NCBI GenBank assembly: GCA_902619045.1
Contig: CACNCX010000004.1
Span: 1 to 43,426 of the forward strand
Reading direction: 5' to 3'
Origin: an uncultured Alphaproteobacteria bacterium
GTDB lineage: Bacteria > Pseudomonadota > Alphaproteobacteria > HIMB59 > GCA-002718135
DNA: 43,426 bases
The position numbers and the translations under genes are program-made. Position 1 is the first letter of the stretch. Each line of letters opens with the position of its first letter. A model generated the notes under the pieces. It did no database searches. It was not told the DNA's origin and saw only the letters and a program-made list of their open reading frames with translations. Shown piece by piece: positions 9,576 through 19,849 of the stretch.

Positions 9576-12085
9576 TTTACTACTAAGTTTACAATTTTTC
9601 CGGGGACATATATTTCTCTTATAACATTTTTCCCCATTAAGCTTTTTTTAATTTTATTGTTATCTTTTACTATATCTAAAATTTCTTCTTTTGAAATTTT
9701 ATTTTCAATCTGAATAACTTCTTTAGTTTTACCATCTATTTGTATTGCAATGTTTGTGGTGTTTTTTTTCTTTACCTCTTCTATTGGCCAGACCTCATTA
9801 ATACACAAAGTTTTATTGCCAAGGCTTGACCAAATCTCTTCACTTATATGTGGAACAAAAGGCTGTAAAATTACCGAAAGTTTTTCCAGTGACCATTTAA
9901 AATTACTTTCAGATATTTTTTCCCCCAAAACTGAGCTGTTAAGAATATTTACAAATTCGTATATTTTTGCAACCGATTTATTAAATTGAAAGTTTTCTAT
10001 ATTTTCTGATACCTCGTTAATTAAGCTTTTTAAAGAATCAATCACATCAACGTCTTCATGATTATTTGGTTTATAATGATTATACTTGTCAGCTGTTTCA
10101 TATAATTTATTTATAAACTTGAATGAAGAAGCTATCCCAGTTTCTGTCCATTGCAAATCTCTTTCTGGTGGACTATCTGATAGCATAAACCATCTAGCGG
10201 TATCAGCGCCATATGAATCAATAATATCATTTGGATCAACAACATTTTTTTTTGATTTGCTCATTTTTTCAATTTTTCCACCAATAACCTCAAAACCATC
10301 TTTATCTTTTAAGATGCCATTATGTTTTTCTACATCTTTTGGCTCTATCCATTCATTATTTATATTTTTATAAGTTATATGAGTAACCATCCCTTGCGTA
10401 AATAATCCTTTAAACGGCTCATCTAAATTAAAATAACCAAGGTCTCTTAAAGCTTTAGTAAAGAACCTTGAGTATAAGAGATGTAAAATAGCATGTTCTA
10501 TGCCGCCTATGTATTGATCAACAGGTAGCCAATATTCTATATCTTTTTTATCAAACGGCTTATTCAGCCTAGCATTGCAATATCGAAAATAATACCAAGA
10601 AGATTCAAAAAAAGTATCAAAAGTATCAGTCTCTCTGAAAGCTCTCATCCCAGTTTTTGGACAGACAGTATCCTTCCAACCAGAAATATTGCTTAAAGCA
10701 CTAGATGACTCACTAAAATTCTTAATTTCAGGAAGTTTAACCGGAAGATCTTCTTCTTCAACCGCAAGTACTTCCCCGTCCTCTCTATAAATAATAGGTA
10801 TTGGACAACCCCAAAATCTCTGTCTAGAAATTCCCCAATCTCTTAATTTAAAATTTATTTTCTTTTTTCCTAAACCCCTTTTTTCTATTTCATTAATTAT
10901 TTTTTCTTTTGCTTCATCGATGTTTAATCCATTTAAAAATTCTGAATTGATTATTATCCCATTTTCAGTGTAGGCCTTATTGTTGATTTTAAATTTACTT
11001 TCCTCAATATTAATTGGTTTAACGACTGGAATAACATCAATATTGTATTCAGTTGCAAAATCTAAATCTCTTTGATCATGTGCAGGACAACCAAAAATTG
11101 CACCAAGACCGTATTCTTTTAAAACAAAGTTAGCCACAAAGATCGGAATTTTTTTACCTTCAATAAATGGATGTTCAGCAAATAAATTAGTATTAAACCC
11201 TCTTTTGATTTTATCAGGGTTTATGTTTTTACAGTCTTTAATAAATTTCTGTAAATCTGATTTTTTCTTTGATATTTCAGCAACCAAATCGTGCTCACTA
11301 GAAAGAGCTAAAAATGTAGCTCCATAAATTGTATCTGGTCTTGTTGTAAAAACTCTTATTTTTTTATTTTTTTCTAAAACGTTAAAATCAATTTCAACTC
11401 CTTCAGATTTCCCAATCCAATTAGATTGCATTATTTTTACTTTATTAGGCCAATTTTCTAATTTATCTAAATCATCTAATAACTCATTAGAATACTTACT
11501 AATTTTTAAAAACCACTGAGATAACTTCTTTTTTTCTACGGGAGCTCCTGACCTCCATCCTTTTCCATCAATCACTTGTTCATTTGCTAAAACTGTTTTG
11601 TCTACAGGGTCCCAATTGACCTCAGCTTCTTTTTTATAAGCAAGACCAGATTTAAACATATCTATAAAAAATTTTTGTTCATGCTTGTAATAATCTGGGT
11701 GGCATGTTGCAATTTCTCTATCCCAATCCAAAGACAAACCCATCTTTAGAAGTTGTTTTTTCATTGTTTTAATGTTTTGATATGTCCAACTTTCAGGATG
11801 TTTTTTTTCAGTTAAAGCAGCATTTTCAGCAGGTAGACCAAAAGCATCCCAGCCCATTGGATGGAGAACATTATAGCCTTTCATTTTCTTATATCTTGCA
11901 ACTACATCACCCAATGTATAGTTTCTTACATGCCCCATATGGATTTTTCCAGAAGGATATGGAAACATTTCTAAAACATAATACTTTTCTTTCTTTTCAT
12001 CTTTTGAAGTCTGAAAAATCTTTTTATTAGACCATATGTCCTGCCATTTTTTCTCAACTAATTTGTGATTGTATCGTGATGACAC
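9572..12085 (-). CDS. leuS: Leucyl-tRNA synthetase
   Basis: [51 protein letters not shown] and [12 protein letters not shown]. Confidence 0.98.
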   Translation of the reverse strand: MSSRYNHKLVEKKWQDIWSNKKIFQTSKDEKKEKYYVLEMFPYPSGKIHMGHVRNYTLGDVVARYKKMKGYNVLHPMGWDAFGLPAENAALTEKKHPESWTYQNIKTMKKQLLKMGLSLDWDREIATCHPDYYKHEQKFFIDMFKSGLAYKKEAEVNWDPVDKTVLANEQVIDGKGWRSGAPVEKKKLSQWFLKISKYSNELLDDLDKLENWPNKVKIMQSNWIGKSEGVEIDFNVLEKNKKIRVFTTRPDTIYGATFLALSSEHDLVAEISKKKSDLQKFIKDCKNINPDKIKRGFNTNLFAEHPFIEGKKIPIFVANFVLKEYGLGAIFGCPAHDQRDLDFATEYNIDVIPVVKPINIEESKFKINNKAYTENGIIINSEFLNGLNIDEAKEKIINEIEKRGLGKKKINFKLRDWGISRQRFWGCPIPIIYREDGEVLAVEEEDLPVKLPEIKNFSESSSALSNISGWKDTVCPKTGMRAFRETDTFDTFFESSWYYFRYCNARLNKPFDKKDIEYWLPVDQYIGGIEHAILHLLYSRFFTKALRDLGYFNLDEPFKGLFTQGMVTHITYKNINNEWIEPKDVEKHNGILKDKDGFEVIGGKIEKMSKSKKNVVDPNDIIDSYGADTARWFMLSDSPPERDLQWTETGIASSFKFINKLYETADKYNHYKPNNHEDVDVIDSLKSLINEVSENIENFQFNKSVAKIYEFVNILNSSVLGEKISESNFKWSLEKLSVILQPFVPHISEEIWSSLGNKTLCINEVWPIEEVKKKNTTNIAIQIDGKTKEVIQIENKISKEEILDIVKDNNKIKKSLMGKNVIREIYVPGKIVNLVVK

Positions 12086-12088
12086 TTT

Positions 12089-12694
12089 TTAACTTGATTG
12101 GAGTTTTAATTTTTTTGCTTTATTTAATATAGCGTTTTCAATTTTTATATTATCCTCTTGATCAACTTTTTTATTTATCCAAGAAGGGTCTTTAAATTCT
12201 TGGCAAAAAGAAGTTACCCTTAGATTTTCAGTGTTTAACCTCATCCCAGAAATAAAAATATTTAATTTACATCTCTCATTAGGGTTAGCAGATGTTGAAT
12301 ACCAGTCTGTAATTATTGTTCCGCCAACCTGATCTGCAGAGTTTAAAGGCATAAAATCTATTGTTTCTAAAGCACCTTTCCAAAGAAACGGGTTTACTGA
12401 CATAGCAATTGTTGTTGAAGAACTATTGTTTCCTGCATTATTCTTTATGATGCCACTAAATGAAATACCTCCCTTGCCTAACAAACCCCCTCCTGTTTGA
12501 AGTCTAGTTTCGGCATCCCTCATGGCTAAATCCATATCTATTGCTGAATTAAATTTTGTACCCGATCTTTCAATAATTTCGTTTCTAGTTTGGGCCTTTG
12601 ACCATAACTCATCCATCTCTTCTTCACTTTTATTACTATTGCAAGAAATAAGAAAAGACAAAATTAGTAATAAAATTACTTTATTCAAAATCAT
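12089..12694 (-). CDS. DUF3576-family lipoprotein
   Basis: Internal Met gives a lipoprotein signal MILNKVILLLILSFLISCNSN. The track start at 12748 overlaps the terminator hairpin, so the shorter start is preferred. Position next to leuS matches the alphaproteobacterial DUF3576 family. Confidence 0.7.
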   Translation of the reverse strand: MILNKVILLLILSFLISCNSNKSEEEMDELWSKAQTRNEIIERSGTKFNSAIDMDLAMRDAETRLQTGGGLLGKGGISFSGIIKNNAGNNSSSTTIAMSVNPFLWKGALETIDFMPLNSADQVGGTIITDWYSTSANPNERCKLNIFISGMRLNTENLRVTSFCQEFKDPSWINKKVDQEDNIKIENAILNKAKKLKLQSS

Positions 12695-12734
12695 TGAATT
12701 ATAATTATTGTATTGGGGCCTAAATGTAAAACAT

Positions 12735-12766
12735 AAAAAAAACGGCACTCGTTAAAGTGCCGTTTT
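12735..12766 (-). terminator. Rho-independent terminator of the porin gene
   Basis: Stem AAAACGGCACT/AGTGCCGTTTT (12739-12766) with a 6-nt loop. Read on the minus strand it is followed by a T-tract, and it sits just downstream of the porin stop. Confidence 0.85.
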
Positions 12767-12786
12767 CAAAGATATAAAATCTTTAA

Positions 12787-13842
12787 TTAAAATGCCATGT
12801 TAGCACCGATGTACCATGCAGATCCATCGTCTGTAGAAGAGCCTTCATCACTTGCTTCCACTGATGTGTAACCTAGAATTGCAGTCACACCAGAAGCTAC
12901 AGCGTATGAAATACTAGCAGAAGTACTATCTATTGAGTCATCAGATCCACCGCTTGAACCAACAGTGTTATCTTTTGCATCACCTGAAGCAATACCAACA
13001 TTAAATGTTAGATCACCACTTACATACTTAACACCAGCTTTCATTACTTCATATTCTGCTTCAGCAGCTGACTGTCTGTGTATACCAGCAGCAGTAGCAT
13101 CAGCAATACCAACAGCAACAGTTAAATCACCAGTTACAGCACTTAAGCCAACATGGAAATTACCATTATCATTAGTTGCTGCAGTAGCAGTTTTTGAACC
13201 TTCAGATTCTGAAATACCAGCACCGATAGTTACAGATGAGTCACCTAGGTCAGTTACATAAGTTGCACCAATTGCATAGTGACTATCTACTCTGTAAGTA
13301 CCAGTCGCAGCAGCACCATTATCTGTAGAAGCTGAGAAAGACATTTTTAGTCCATCAGCTATGAAATCAGAAGCAGTGTGATACTCAACACCTAATACTG
13401 TTGCAGTAGCACCAACATCAAGACCAGTTGAAGCTGCGTTTGTAGATGTAGTTGCTACACCTTCAGCACCAGCTGAACCTGGAACAGATATTGCGTGTGA
13501 TCCTGATGCGTTACCAGCATTAAGAACATCTAGTTTTGATCCATCAGTGAAAGCTAGAGTGAAACCAGCGTCCATATCAGTACCAGTACCTGCAGCAGCA
13601 GATACTTCATTAACAACTGCAAAACTACTTGAGATAGTCATTCCACCGTCAGTAGTTTCAGATAATGATACAGTAAAGTTGTTATCATTAATTTGGGCAT
13701 TAGTGTCTGTTCCACCTGTTGGTGAATCAAACTCAACACCAGTTTGGTGGTTACCACTCATAGTCGCTGTTACAGCTTCAGCAACTGAAGCAGCACCAAG
13801 CGTAGAAACTAGAGCAGTTCCCATTAATAGTTCTTTTTTCAT
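12787..13842 (-). CDS. Outer-membrane porin (alphaproteobacterial general porin-like)
   Basis: Signal peptide MKKELLMGTALVSTLGAASVAEA, Gly/Ser/Asp-rich alternating beta-strand pattern, C-terminal aromatic residue (YIGANMAF), strong RBS (AGGAG) and its own terminator. Confidence 0.85.
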   Translation of the reverse strand: MKKELLMGTALVSTLGAASVAEAVTATMSGNHQTGVEFDSPTGGTDTNAQINDNNFTVSLSETTDGGMTISSSFAVVNEVSAAAGTGTDMDAGFTLAFTDGSKLDVLNAGNASGSHAISVPGSAGAEGVATTSTNAASTGLDVGATATVLGVEYHTASDFIADGLKMSFSASTDNGAAATGTYRVDSHYAIGATYVTDLGDSSVTIGAGISESEGSKTATAATNDNGNFHVGLSAVTGDLTVAVGIADATAAGIHRQSAAEAEYEVMKAGVKYVSGDLTFNVGIASGDAKDNTVGSSGGSDDSIDSTSASISYAVASGVTAILGYTSVEASDEGSSTDDGSAWYIGANMAF

Positions 13843-13858
13843 AATTACTCCTTTTGAG

Positions 13859-13898
13859 TTAATGAATATTCATTAAATACAAGAAACATACTTGTATT
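13859..13898. promoter_or_regulatory. Tandem palindromes in the porin upstream region
   Basis: TTAATGAATATTCATTAA perfect 18-bp palindrome (13859-13876) abutting AATACAAG-N7-CTTGTATT (13876-13898). Confidence 0.6.
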
Positions 13899-13996
13899 GA
13901 TGTGGTAATATTTAAAAATTGAATAAATTACAAAAAAAGCATAATGATTTAGTATATTTTTTGAAACAATGTTGTTTTTTTACAACATTATATTTT

Positions 13997-14635
13997 ATGT
14001 TTAATATTAAAAAATACAATGAAATTAACGATTTTCTAAAAAAAAGCAGTAATTCTGCCAAAATTGTAGCTATATCTAAAAATCATCCACTTAAAAGTGT
14101 GTTGGAGGCGATTAATGCCGGAGTATATATTTTTGGGGAAAATAGAGTTCAAGAAGCGAAAGAAAAATTTCAAAAACTAAAGCTAGATAATACAAAAATA
14201 GAACTTCACTTAACTGGCCCGCTACAATCAAATAAAGTAAAGCTAGCAATTCAGCTTTTTGATGTTTTTCATACTTTAGATAGGGAAAAAATAGCAAGAG
14301 AGTTCTCAAAATATAGAGAATTACTAGTAAATAAGAAATTTTTTCTTCAGATAAACACAGGAAAAGAAAAAACAAAAAGTGGCATTTTTCCAGAAGATAC
14401 GAAAGATTTTTTGTTTTTTTTAAAACAAGAAATGAAATTACCCATTATTGGCCTAATGTGTATACCGCCGATAGATGAGGACCCAGGATATCATTTTAAT
14501 AAATTAAAACTTCTTGCAAATGAAAATAAAATTGACGAGTTAAGCATTGGAATGAGCGATGATTATGAGAAAGCACTACAATTTAATCCTACATACATTA
14601 GGCTTGGAACAATTTTGTTTGGAAAAAGATCATGA
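13997..14635 (+). CDS. YggS/PROSC-family PLP-binding protein (start uncertain; track start 13919)
   Basis: KIVAISKNHPL, VYIFGENRVQEAKEKF, ELHLTGPLQSNKVKLA, LQINTGKEKTKSGI, LSIGMSDDYEKALQF, IRLGTILFG. The internal Met (MFNIKKYNEIND) fits the family N-terminus better. Confidence 0.88.
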   Translation: MFNIKKYNEINDFLKKSSNSAKIVAISKNHPLKSVLEAINAGVYIFGENRVQEAKEKFQKLKLDNTKIELHLTGPLQSNKVKLAIQLFDVFHTLDREKIAREFSKYRELLVNKKFFLQINTGKEKTKSGIFPEDTKDFLFFLKQEMKLPIIGLMCIPPIDEDPGYHFNKLKLLANENKIDELSIGMSDDYEKALQFNPTYIRLGTILFGKRS

Positions 14636-15225
14636 AAAACGGACTAAATATATTTTGTAACAACAATATTAAAAATTTTTTACCCTCTTTTCTTTCGGAT
14701 TATGAATTAACTATTATGAAATTAGATCAAATAAAAGATAATATACAAGTATCTCAAGCAAACATAATTATTATAAGTAACAACGATATTGATCTAAGAG
14801 ACTGCGGCCAGTTAATTGATAACTGTCTAATAATTTCAAATTTGAAAAACTTAAAATTTAATTATAAATCAAATATATTAAATAGCCCACTCTCTATAAA
14901 TCACTTAAAAAATAGAATTGAGCATTTTGTTCAAAATTTAAAAGTTCAGTTTCATGATTTATATCTTTATAATGAAAAACTTATAAATCTTGATAATGAT
15001 ATTTTTTGCTACCTAACTAAAATAGAGTTAGAAATCTTAACTTGTTTAATTAAGAAGAAAGAAACAAGTAAAAATTTTATTAAAGAAAATGTTTTAAATA
15101 TTAAATCAAATATGGAAACAAATTCTCTTGAAAGTCATCTTTCAAGAATAAGAAAAAAAATAAACACGATAAAAAGTAAAGTAAAAATTCAAACGAAAAA
15201 TGAAAAGCTTTTAATCACGATTTAA
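14632..15225 (+). CDS. Response-regulator-like protein with OmpR-type winged-helix C-terminus and degenerate receiver
   Basis: C-terminal LTKIELEILTCLIKKK...LESHLSRIRKKINTIKSKVKIQT resembles Trans_reg_C. The N-terminal domain is receiver-sized but lacks an obvious phosphoacceptor Asp. Confidence 0.6.
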   Translation: MKNGLNIFCNNNIKNFLPSFLSDYELTIMKLDQIKDNIQVSQANIIIISNNDIDLRDCGQLIDNCLIISNLKNLKFNYKSNILNSPLSINHLKNRIEHFVQNLKVQFHDLYLYNEKLINLDNDIFCYLTKIELEILTCLIKKKETSKNFIKENVLNIKSNMETNSLESHLSRIRKKINTIKSKVKIQTKNEKLLITI

Positions 15226-15818
15226 TTTAAAAAATTAGGATTTATAAGTTTAAAAAATTTTTTATCAAAAACTTCATTGAAATTATGGTTATAAATTGAT
15301 AACTTAAAAATATCATCATTAATTACCACTTCTATTCCTCTTAATATCAATGGTTGTTTTTCAAATAATACTCTTATAACAAAATTTTTTTCTTCATTAT
15401 CAACTCCCTTTTTTTCTAATAATAGCTCATTATTTTTTACTTCTACTTTTCCATCTTCAAAAAAATAAGGGTTTCTAAATATGTCATAAAAGAACCAAGC
15501 ATTAGTATTTTTTGGATCAAAAAACTCATCCTCTTCAAGCTCGTAATCATAATACATTGCCTTATCTTCAGCTAAAATTATTAGAATTTTCGTTGGTAAA
15601 AAATACTCAGCCCTAACCCTTTTTTTACCTATGTATATCTTGCCTTCACTTAAGTTTTCTCCATCACTCTGTAGGAATGAAGCAGAAAAATCATTTAGTG
15701 AGCTTAAATAATCTAATGCCTTTGCTTTGTCTTCAGAAGCTGAATACGCTTTAGACGCAAAAAAATAAAAAATTATTATTAATATAAATAATAAATACTT
15801 TTCATTTTTTAAGAACAT
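15222..15818 (-). CDS. lolA: Outer-membrane lipoprotein carrier protein LolA-like
   Basis: LNDFSASFLQSDGENLSEGKIYIGKKRVRAEYFLPTKILIILAEDKAMYYDYELEE matches the LolA fold pattern; next to ftsK. Confidence 0.8.
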   Translation of the reverse strand: MFLKNEKYLLFILIIIFYFFASKAYSASEDKAKALDYLSSLNDFSASFLQSDGENLSEGKIYIGKKRVRAEYFLPTKILIILAEDKAMYYDYELEEDEFFDPKNTNAWFFYDIFRNPYFFEDGKVEVKNNELLLEKKGVDNEEKNFVIRVLFEKQPLILRGIEVVINDDIFKLSIYNHNFNEVFDKKFFKLINPNFLN

Positions 15819-18033
15819 GTCTTTTGCCTGCGTTATTTGCTTCGCTTATAATTCCATCTTCTTCCATCTTTTCTACTATTCTTGCAGCTCTATTATAACC
15901 GATCTGAAGATATCTCTGAATATAGCTTGTTGAAACTTTTTGTTGTTTAATAACAATATCAACTGCCTTACCATAAAGATCATCATTATTATTTGAAATT
16001 AAATCGTCTGAATTTGAAATACTTAACTCATCTTCTGATAATGATATTTCTTTTTTATAATCAAATGTAGCCTGTTGTTTTATATAACTAACAACTTTTT
16101 CAACTTCATTTTCTGACACAAAACCACCATGCAACCTCTTTATTATACCGCCATTTTCTAAAAACAACATGTCACCACTGCCCAATAATTGTTCTGCACC
16201 CATTTCGTTAAGTATTGTCCTACTATCAAATTTACTTGATACTTTATAACTAATACGACTAGGAAAATTTGCTTTTATTGTTCCTGTAATTACATCAACA
16301 CTAGGTCTTTGTGTGGCTGTAATTAAGTGAATTCCAGATGCTCTTGCCATTTGCGCTAATCTTTGAACTAATGACTCAACTTCTTTTCCGGCCACCATCA
16401 TCAAATCTGCCATTTCATCAATCACCACAACAATAAAAGGCATTTTTTCAAGAATAATTTCTTGTTTTTCAATAATTGGCATCCTTGTATCATCATCTAT
16501 ACCTGTTTGAACCTCTCTAAAAAGTTTTCTTCCAGATGAAATAGTTCTTAAAACTTTATCATTATAAGAATCTATATTTTTTACATTTAATGAGCTCATT
16601 AACTTATATCTATTTTCCATTTCTCTAACTACCCACTTAAGAGCAAATACAGCTTTCTTTGGATCAGTAACTACAGGTGTTAAAAGATGAGGAATATCTT
16701 CATAAATACTCAATTCTAACATTTTAGGATCAATTAATATCAGCTTGCATTCATTAGGTTTAAATTTGTAAAGTATGCTTAATATCATTGTATTAATACC
16801 CACAGATTTTCCCGAACCAGTTGTTCCTGCTATTAGCAAATGTGGCATTCGCTCTAAATTTGCGAAAATACTTTTTCCAGAAATATCTTTTCCTAATGCA
16901 AGAGTAAGAGAATCATTTTCAGTTTCAAATTTGTCTTCTTGAATTAAATCGCCAAATAAAACACTATCTCTTTTAGTATTTGGTATTTCGATACCCAAGC
17001 TTGTCTTACCAGGTTGAGTTGAAATTCTAGCAGAAATAGAAGACATTGCTCTAGCAATATCATCAGACAAACCTATCACTTTACTAGATTTTATTCCTGC
17101 ATTTGGAATAAATTCAAATAAAGTTACAATTGGTCCACTACTAAAACCAACTATTTTTCCTTCAACACCATATTCAGACAGAGTTTTCTCTAACTTAATA
17201 GCAGCATCAGTGTTTATTTTTTCTAATTCTCTGTTTTTATTATTTTTTAAATTTGATTTCGAAAGTAGGTTTTTAGGTGGAAGTGTAAAGCTAAAATTAT
17301 CTAGCTCTAGTTGTTTATTAAGTTTTGGATTATTGTTTTTTTTGCCTAAATTAACATAATTTCTTTTCTTGATTGTTGGCTCACTTCTTAATGCTTTTTT
17401 TGTAATTTTTTTTCTAAAACTTATATATTTAAATAAACCAAATACAGAAAATATAAATTTAAAATATTTAAAAAATTTTAAGAATGAAAAAAATTTATTT
17501 ATCCAAGAAAAATTTATTCTAAAAGATAAAAATATTAAAACCATACCAAATATTAAAAGTAATAAATTTATGATAAAATAAATAAAAATATTTTCTAGTA
17601 GATTTAAATTTATATTTGTAAATAAATCGAACAGGAACTGTGAAACTAAACCTGTTTTTAAAAAGGTTATATTAAATGATTTTATGGAAACATTAATAAG
17701 AATTATTCCTGCTAGGTTCGATAAAAATTTCAAAATTATAAACCTGCTAGTAATACCTAAAAGTAATTTACAACCTTCTAGTATTATAAAAAACACCAAT
17801 AAATAACTTAGTGTTCCAATAAAAATTAATGAATAACTTGATAAATAAGCGCCGAAAAAACCTATAAGGTTTTCAATATTGCTGTCATTAATATTGTAAT
17901 TAAATTGATTAAAACCCGGATCATTTGCAGAGTATGAGTAAAGACTGGCAAAATAAATTAGTCCAAATCCAAATAAAACTATTCCTACTAAAAATTTAAC
18001 AATAAAATTTCTAATTGAACCATACTTGAACAT
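15802..18033 (-). CDS. ftsK: DNA translocase FtsK
   Basis: N-terminal TM segments, HLLIAGTTGSGKSVGINTMILS, VVIDEMADLMMVAGKEVE, ATQRPSVDVITGTIKANFPSRISYKVSSKFDSRTILNEMGAEQLLGSGDML, C-terminal gamma winged-helix domain. Confidence 0.96.
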   Translation of the reverse strand: MFKYGSIRNFIVKFLVGIVLFGFGLIYFASLYSYSANDPGFNQFNYNINDSNIENLIGFFGAYLSSYSLIFIGTLSYLLVFFIILEGCKLLLGITSRFIILKFLSNLAGIILINVSIKSFNITFLKTGLVSQFLFDLFTNINLNLLENIFIYFIINLLLLIFGMVLIFLSFRINFSWINKFFSFLKFFKYFKFIFSVFGLFKYISFRKKITKKALRSEPTIKKRNYVNLGKKNNNPKLNKQLELDNFSFTLPPKNLLSKSNLKNNKNRELEKINTDAAIKLEKTLSEYGVEGKIVGFSSGPIVTLFEFIPNAGIKSSKVIGLSDDIARAMSSISARISTQPGKTSLGIEIPNTKRDSVLFGDLIQEDKFETENDSLTLALGKDISGKSIFANLERMPHLLIAGTTGSGKSVGINTMILSILYKFKPNECKLILIDPKMLELSIYEDIPHLLTPVVTDPKKAVFALKWVVREMENRYKLMSSLNVKNIDSYNDKVLRTISSGRKLFREVQTGIDDDTRMPIIEKQEIILEKMPFIVVVIDEMADLMMVAGKEVESLVQRLAQMARASGIHLITATQRPSVDVITGTIKANFPSRISYKVSSKFDSRTILNEMGAEQLLGSGDMLFLENGGIIKRLHGGFVSENEVEKVVSYIKQQATFDYKKEISLSEDELSISNSDDLISNNNDDLYGKAVDIVIKQQKVSTSYIQRYLQIGYNRAARIVEKMEEDGIISEANNAGKRHVLKK

Positions 18034-18080
18034 ATAGTTAGATTGTAATACATTTAGATTATGGTAATTCGAAGAAAATT

Positions 18081-19262
18081 ATGAAAGAAATTCAATCAAA
18101 CATCAATATAATAGGAGGAGGTCTTATAGGGGCTGTTACAGCATATTCACTTTCTAAACTTGGTAATAAAGTAGTAGTTTTAGAGCAAAATGCTAAATTT
18201 AATCACAAAAATATTTTAGACAAAAGAACTACAGCAATTTCAGAAGGTACGAAAAAATTTCTTGAAGAAATAAATATTTGGAATGAAATAGGTAATTACG
18301 CAGAACCAATAAAGAATATCCAGATAATAGACAGAAATCAATCAAACAAAATTTATTTTGACAACCAAAGAAGAAAATCCAACCTTGGATATATAGTAAA
18401 AAACGAGTTTATACTTAATTGTTTGTATAAAAAATTACAAAAACAAAAAAATGTAGAAATTTTTAATAATGTTTCCGTTAAAGATATTTTTTATAAAGGC
18501 GATAGTATCACAGCCAAGCAAAATAATTTCTATGTTAATGCAAATATTCTATTTGCATGTGATGGGAAAAATAGCCACATAAGAAAAATTTTTAAAACAC
18601 CAATTTATAGAAAAGATTATAAAAAAAAAGCAATTGTAATTAATTTTTATCATTCAAAGAATCACAATAACACTGCTTACGAGTTCTTCTTTAAAAACGG
18701 ACCTCTTGCAATACTACCAATGCAAAAAAATAAAAATAATTTTCAAAGTTCCATAGTTTGGACAAACAGTAATGAATTTATAAACTCTTTACTTTCTTTA
18801 GATGATAATAATATTATTTCCATTTTAAATGAAAAGATACAGGGAAGTGTAGGTGAAATAAAAAAAATAATCAGCAAACAAGCCTTTCCTTTAAAAGCTC
18901 ATTTAAACTCTAAGTTTTATGAGAATAGAATTATTTATTTAGGAGATTCAGCCCACTCATTTCATCCAATTGCAGGACAAGGGTGGAATCTAGGCATGCA
19001 GGATGTAGAAAGTGTATATAATCTTGTTAAAAAATATAACTCTCTAGGTTTGGAATTAGGGGATGAAATATTTTGTAAAGAATTTCAGAAAGATAATTTT
19101 TTTAAAGCTTATAGACTCTATCAAATCACTGATAAAGTTGATAGTGTTTTTAAATTAGATAATACAATTTTTAATCATGCAAGGTTTGCAGCTATCAATT
19201 TAATTGAGAAAAGTAAAAAATTAAAAAATCAGATAAGTGATTTTGCGATGGGTGTTAATTAA
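18081..19262 (+). CDS. UbiH/UbiF-family FAD-dependent hydroxylase (ubiquinone biosynthesis type)
   Basis: INIIGGGLIGAVTAYSLSKLG Rossmann motif, ACDGKNSHIRK, IIYLGDSAHSFHPIAGQGWNLGMQDVESV. Confidence 0.88.
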   Translation: MKEIQSNINIIGGGLIGAVTAYSLSKLGNKVVVLEQNAKFNHKNILDKRTTAISEGTKKFLEEINIWNEIGNYAEPIKNIQIIDRNQSNKIYFDNQRRKSNLGYIVKNEFILNCLYKKLQKQKNVEIFNNVSVKDIFYKGDSITAKQNNFYVNANILFACDGKNSHIRKIFKTPIYRKDYKKKAIVINFYHSKNHNNTAYEFFFKNGPLAILPMQKNKNNFQSSIVWTNSNEFINSLLSLDDNNIISILNEKIQGSVGEIKKIISKQAFPLKAHLNSKFYENRIIYLGDSAHSFHPIAGQGWNLGMQDVESVYNLVKKYNSLGLELGDEIFCKEFQKDNFFKAYRLYQITDKVDSVFKLDNTIFNHARFAAINLIEKSKKLKNQISDFAMGVN

Positions 19263-19848
19263 TAGTTTTACTATTATTATCTTCAGCGATCTCAAGATCT
19301 AAAATTGAATGAAGTTTTTTATAAAAATCACTTAAATTTTTTGTTTCCAAAAGAACTTGTTTTTCAATGTCGCTAAAAGGGGATATCATTGCTATAAACT
19401 TAATAATTTGATTAAAATCAATATTTTGAATTTCTTCTAAATTTAAGTTAATTTTTTTGACTTTAATATATACACTATACTTGTCTAAAAGATTATTTTT
19501 TTGTTTTTCATTTATAATGTTTTTATCTTCATCAAAATCCAACATTTCAGCTTCAACCAACCTAAACTTATATTTTTTTTCTAATTCTTTTTTAACTTTG
19601 AAACAATTAGTGCCCTGTAGACTAATTAAATATCGTCCATCTGTCGTTTCACTAAAACTATGAATTTTTCCAATACAACCAATATTATAAAGTTTATTTT
19701 TTTTATCAGATTGTATCATACCTATGCACCTTTCCTTTGAGAGAGCATAGTCCACCATCTCAAGATATCTCTTTTCAAATATATTCAGAGGCAAGCTTGT
19801 TCCCGGAAAAAGGACGGCACCGTTTAAAGGAAAGATAGGGATTTCCAT
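19255..19848 (-). CDS. LON N-terminal substrate-binding domain protein
   Basis: IPIFPLNGAVLFPGTSLPLNIFEKRYLEMVDYAL...IGMIQ, IGCIGKIHSFSETTDGRYLISLQG. Confidence 0.88.
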   Translation of the reverse strand: MEIPIFPLNGAVLFPGTSLPLNIFEKRYLEMVDYALSKERCIGMIQSDKKNKLYNIGCIGKIHSFSETTDGRYLISLQGTNCFKVKKELEKKYKFRLVEAEMLDFDEDKNIINEKQKNNLLDKYSVYIKVKKINLNLEEIQNIDFNQIIKFIAMISPFSDIEKQVLLETKNLSDFYKKLHSILDLEIAEDNNSKTIN

Positions 19849-19849
19849 G

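Noticed and set aside
12695-12748. N-terminal extension of the DUF3576 ORF (MPFFLCFTFRPQYNNYNS...)
   Set aside because: It overlaps the porin terminator hairpin, and the internal Met gives a proper lipoprotein signal.
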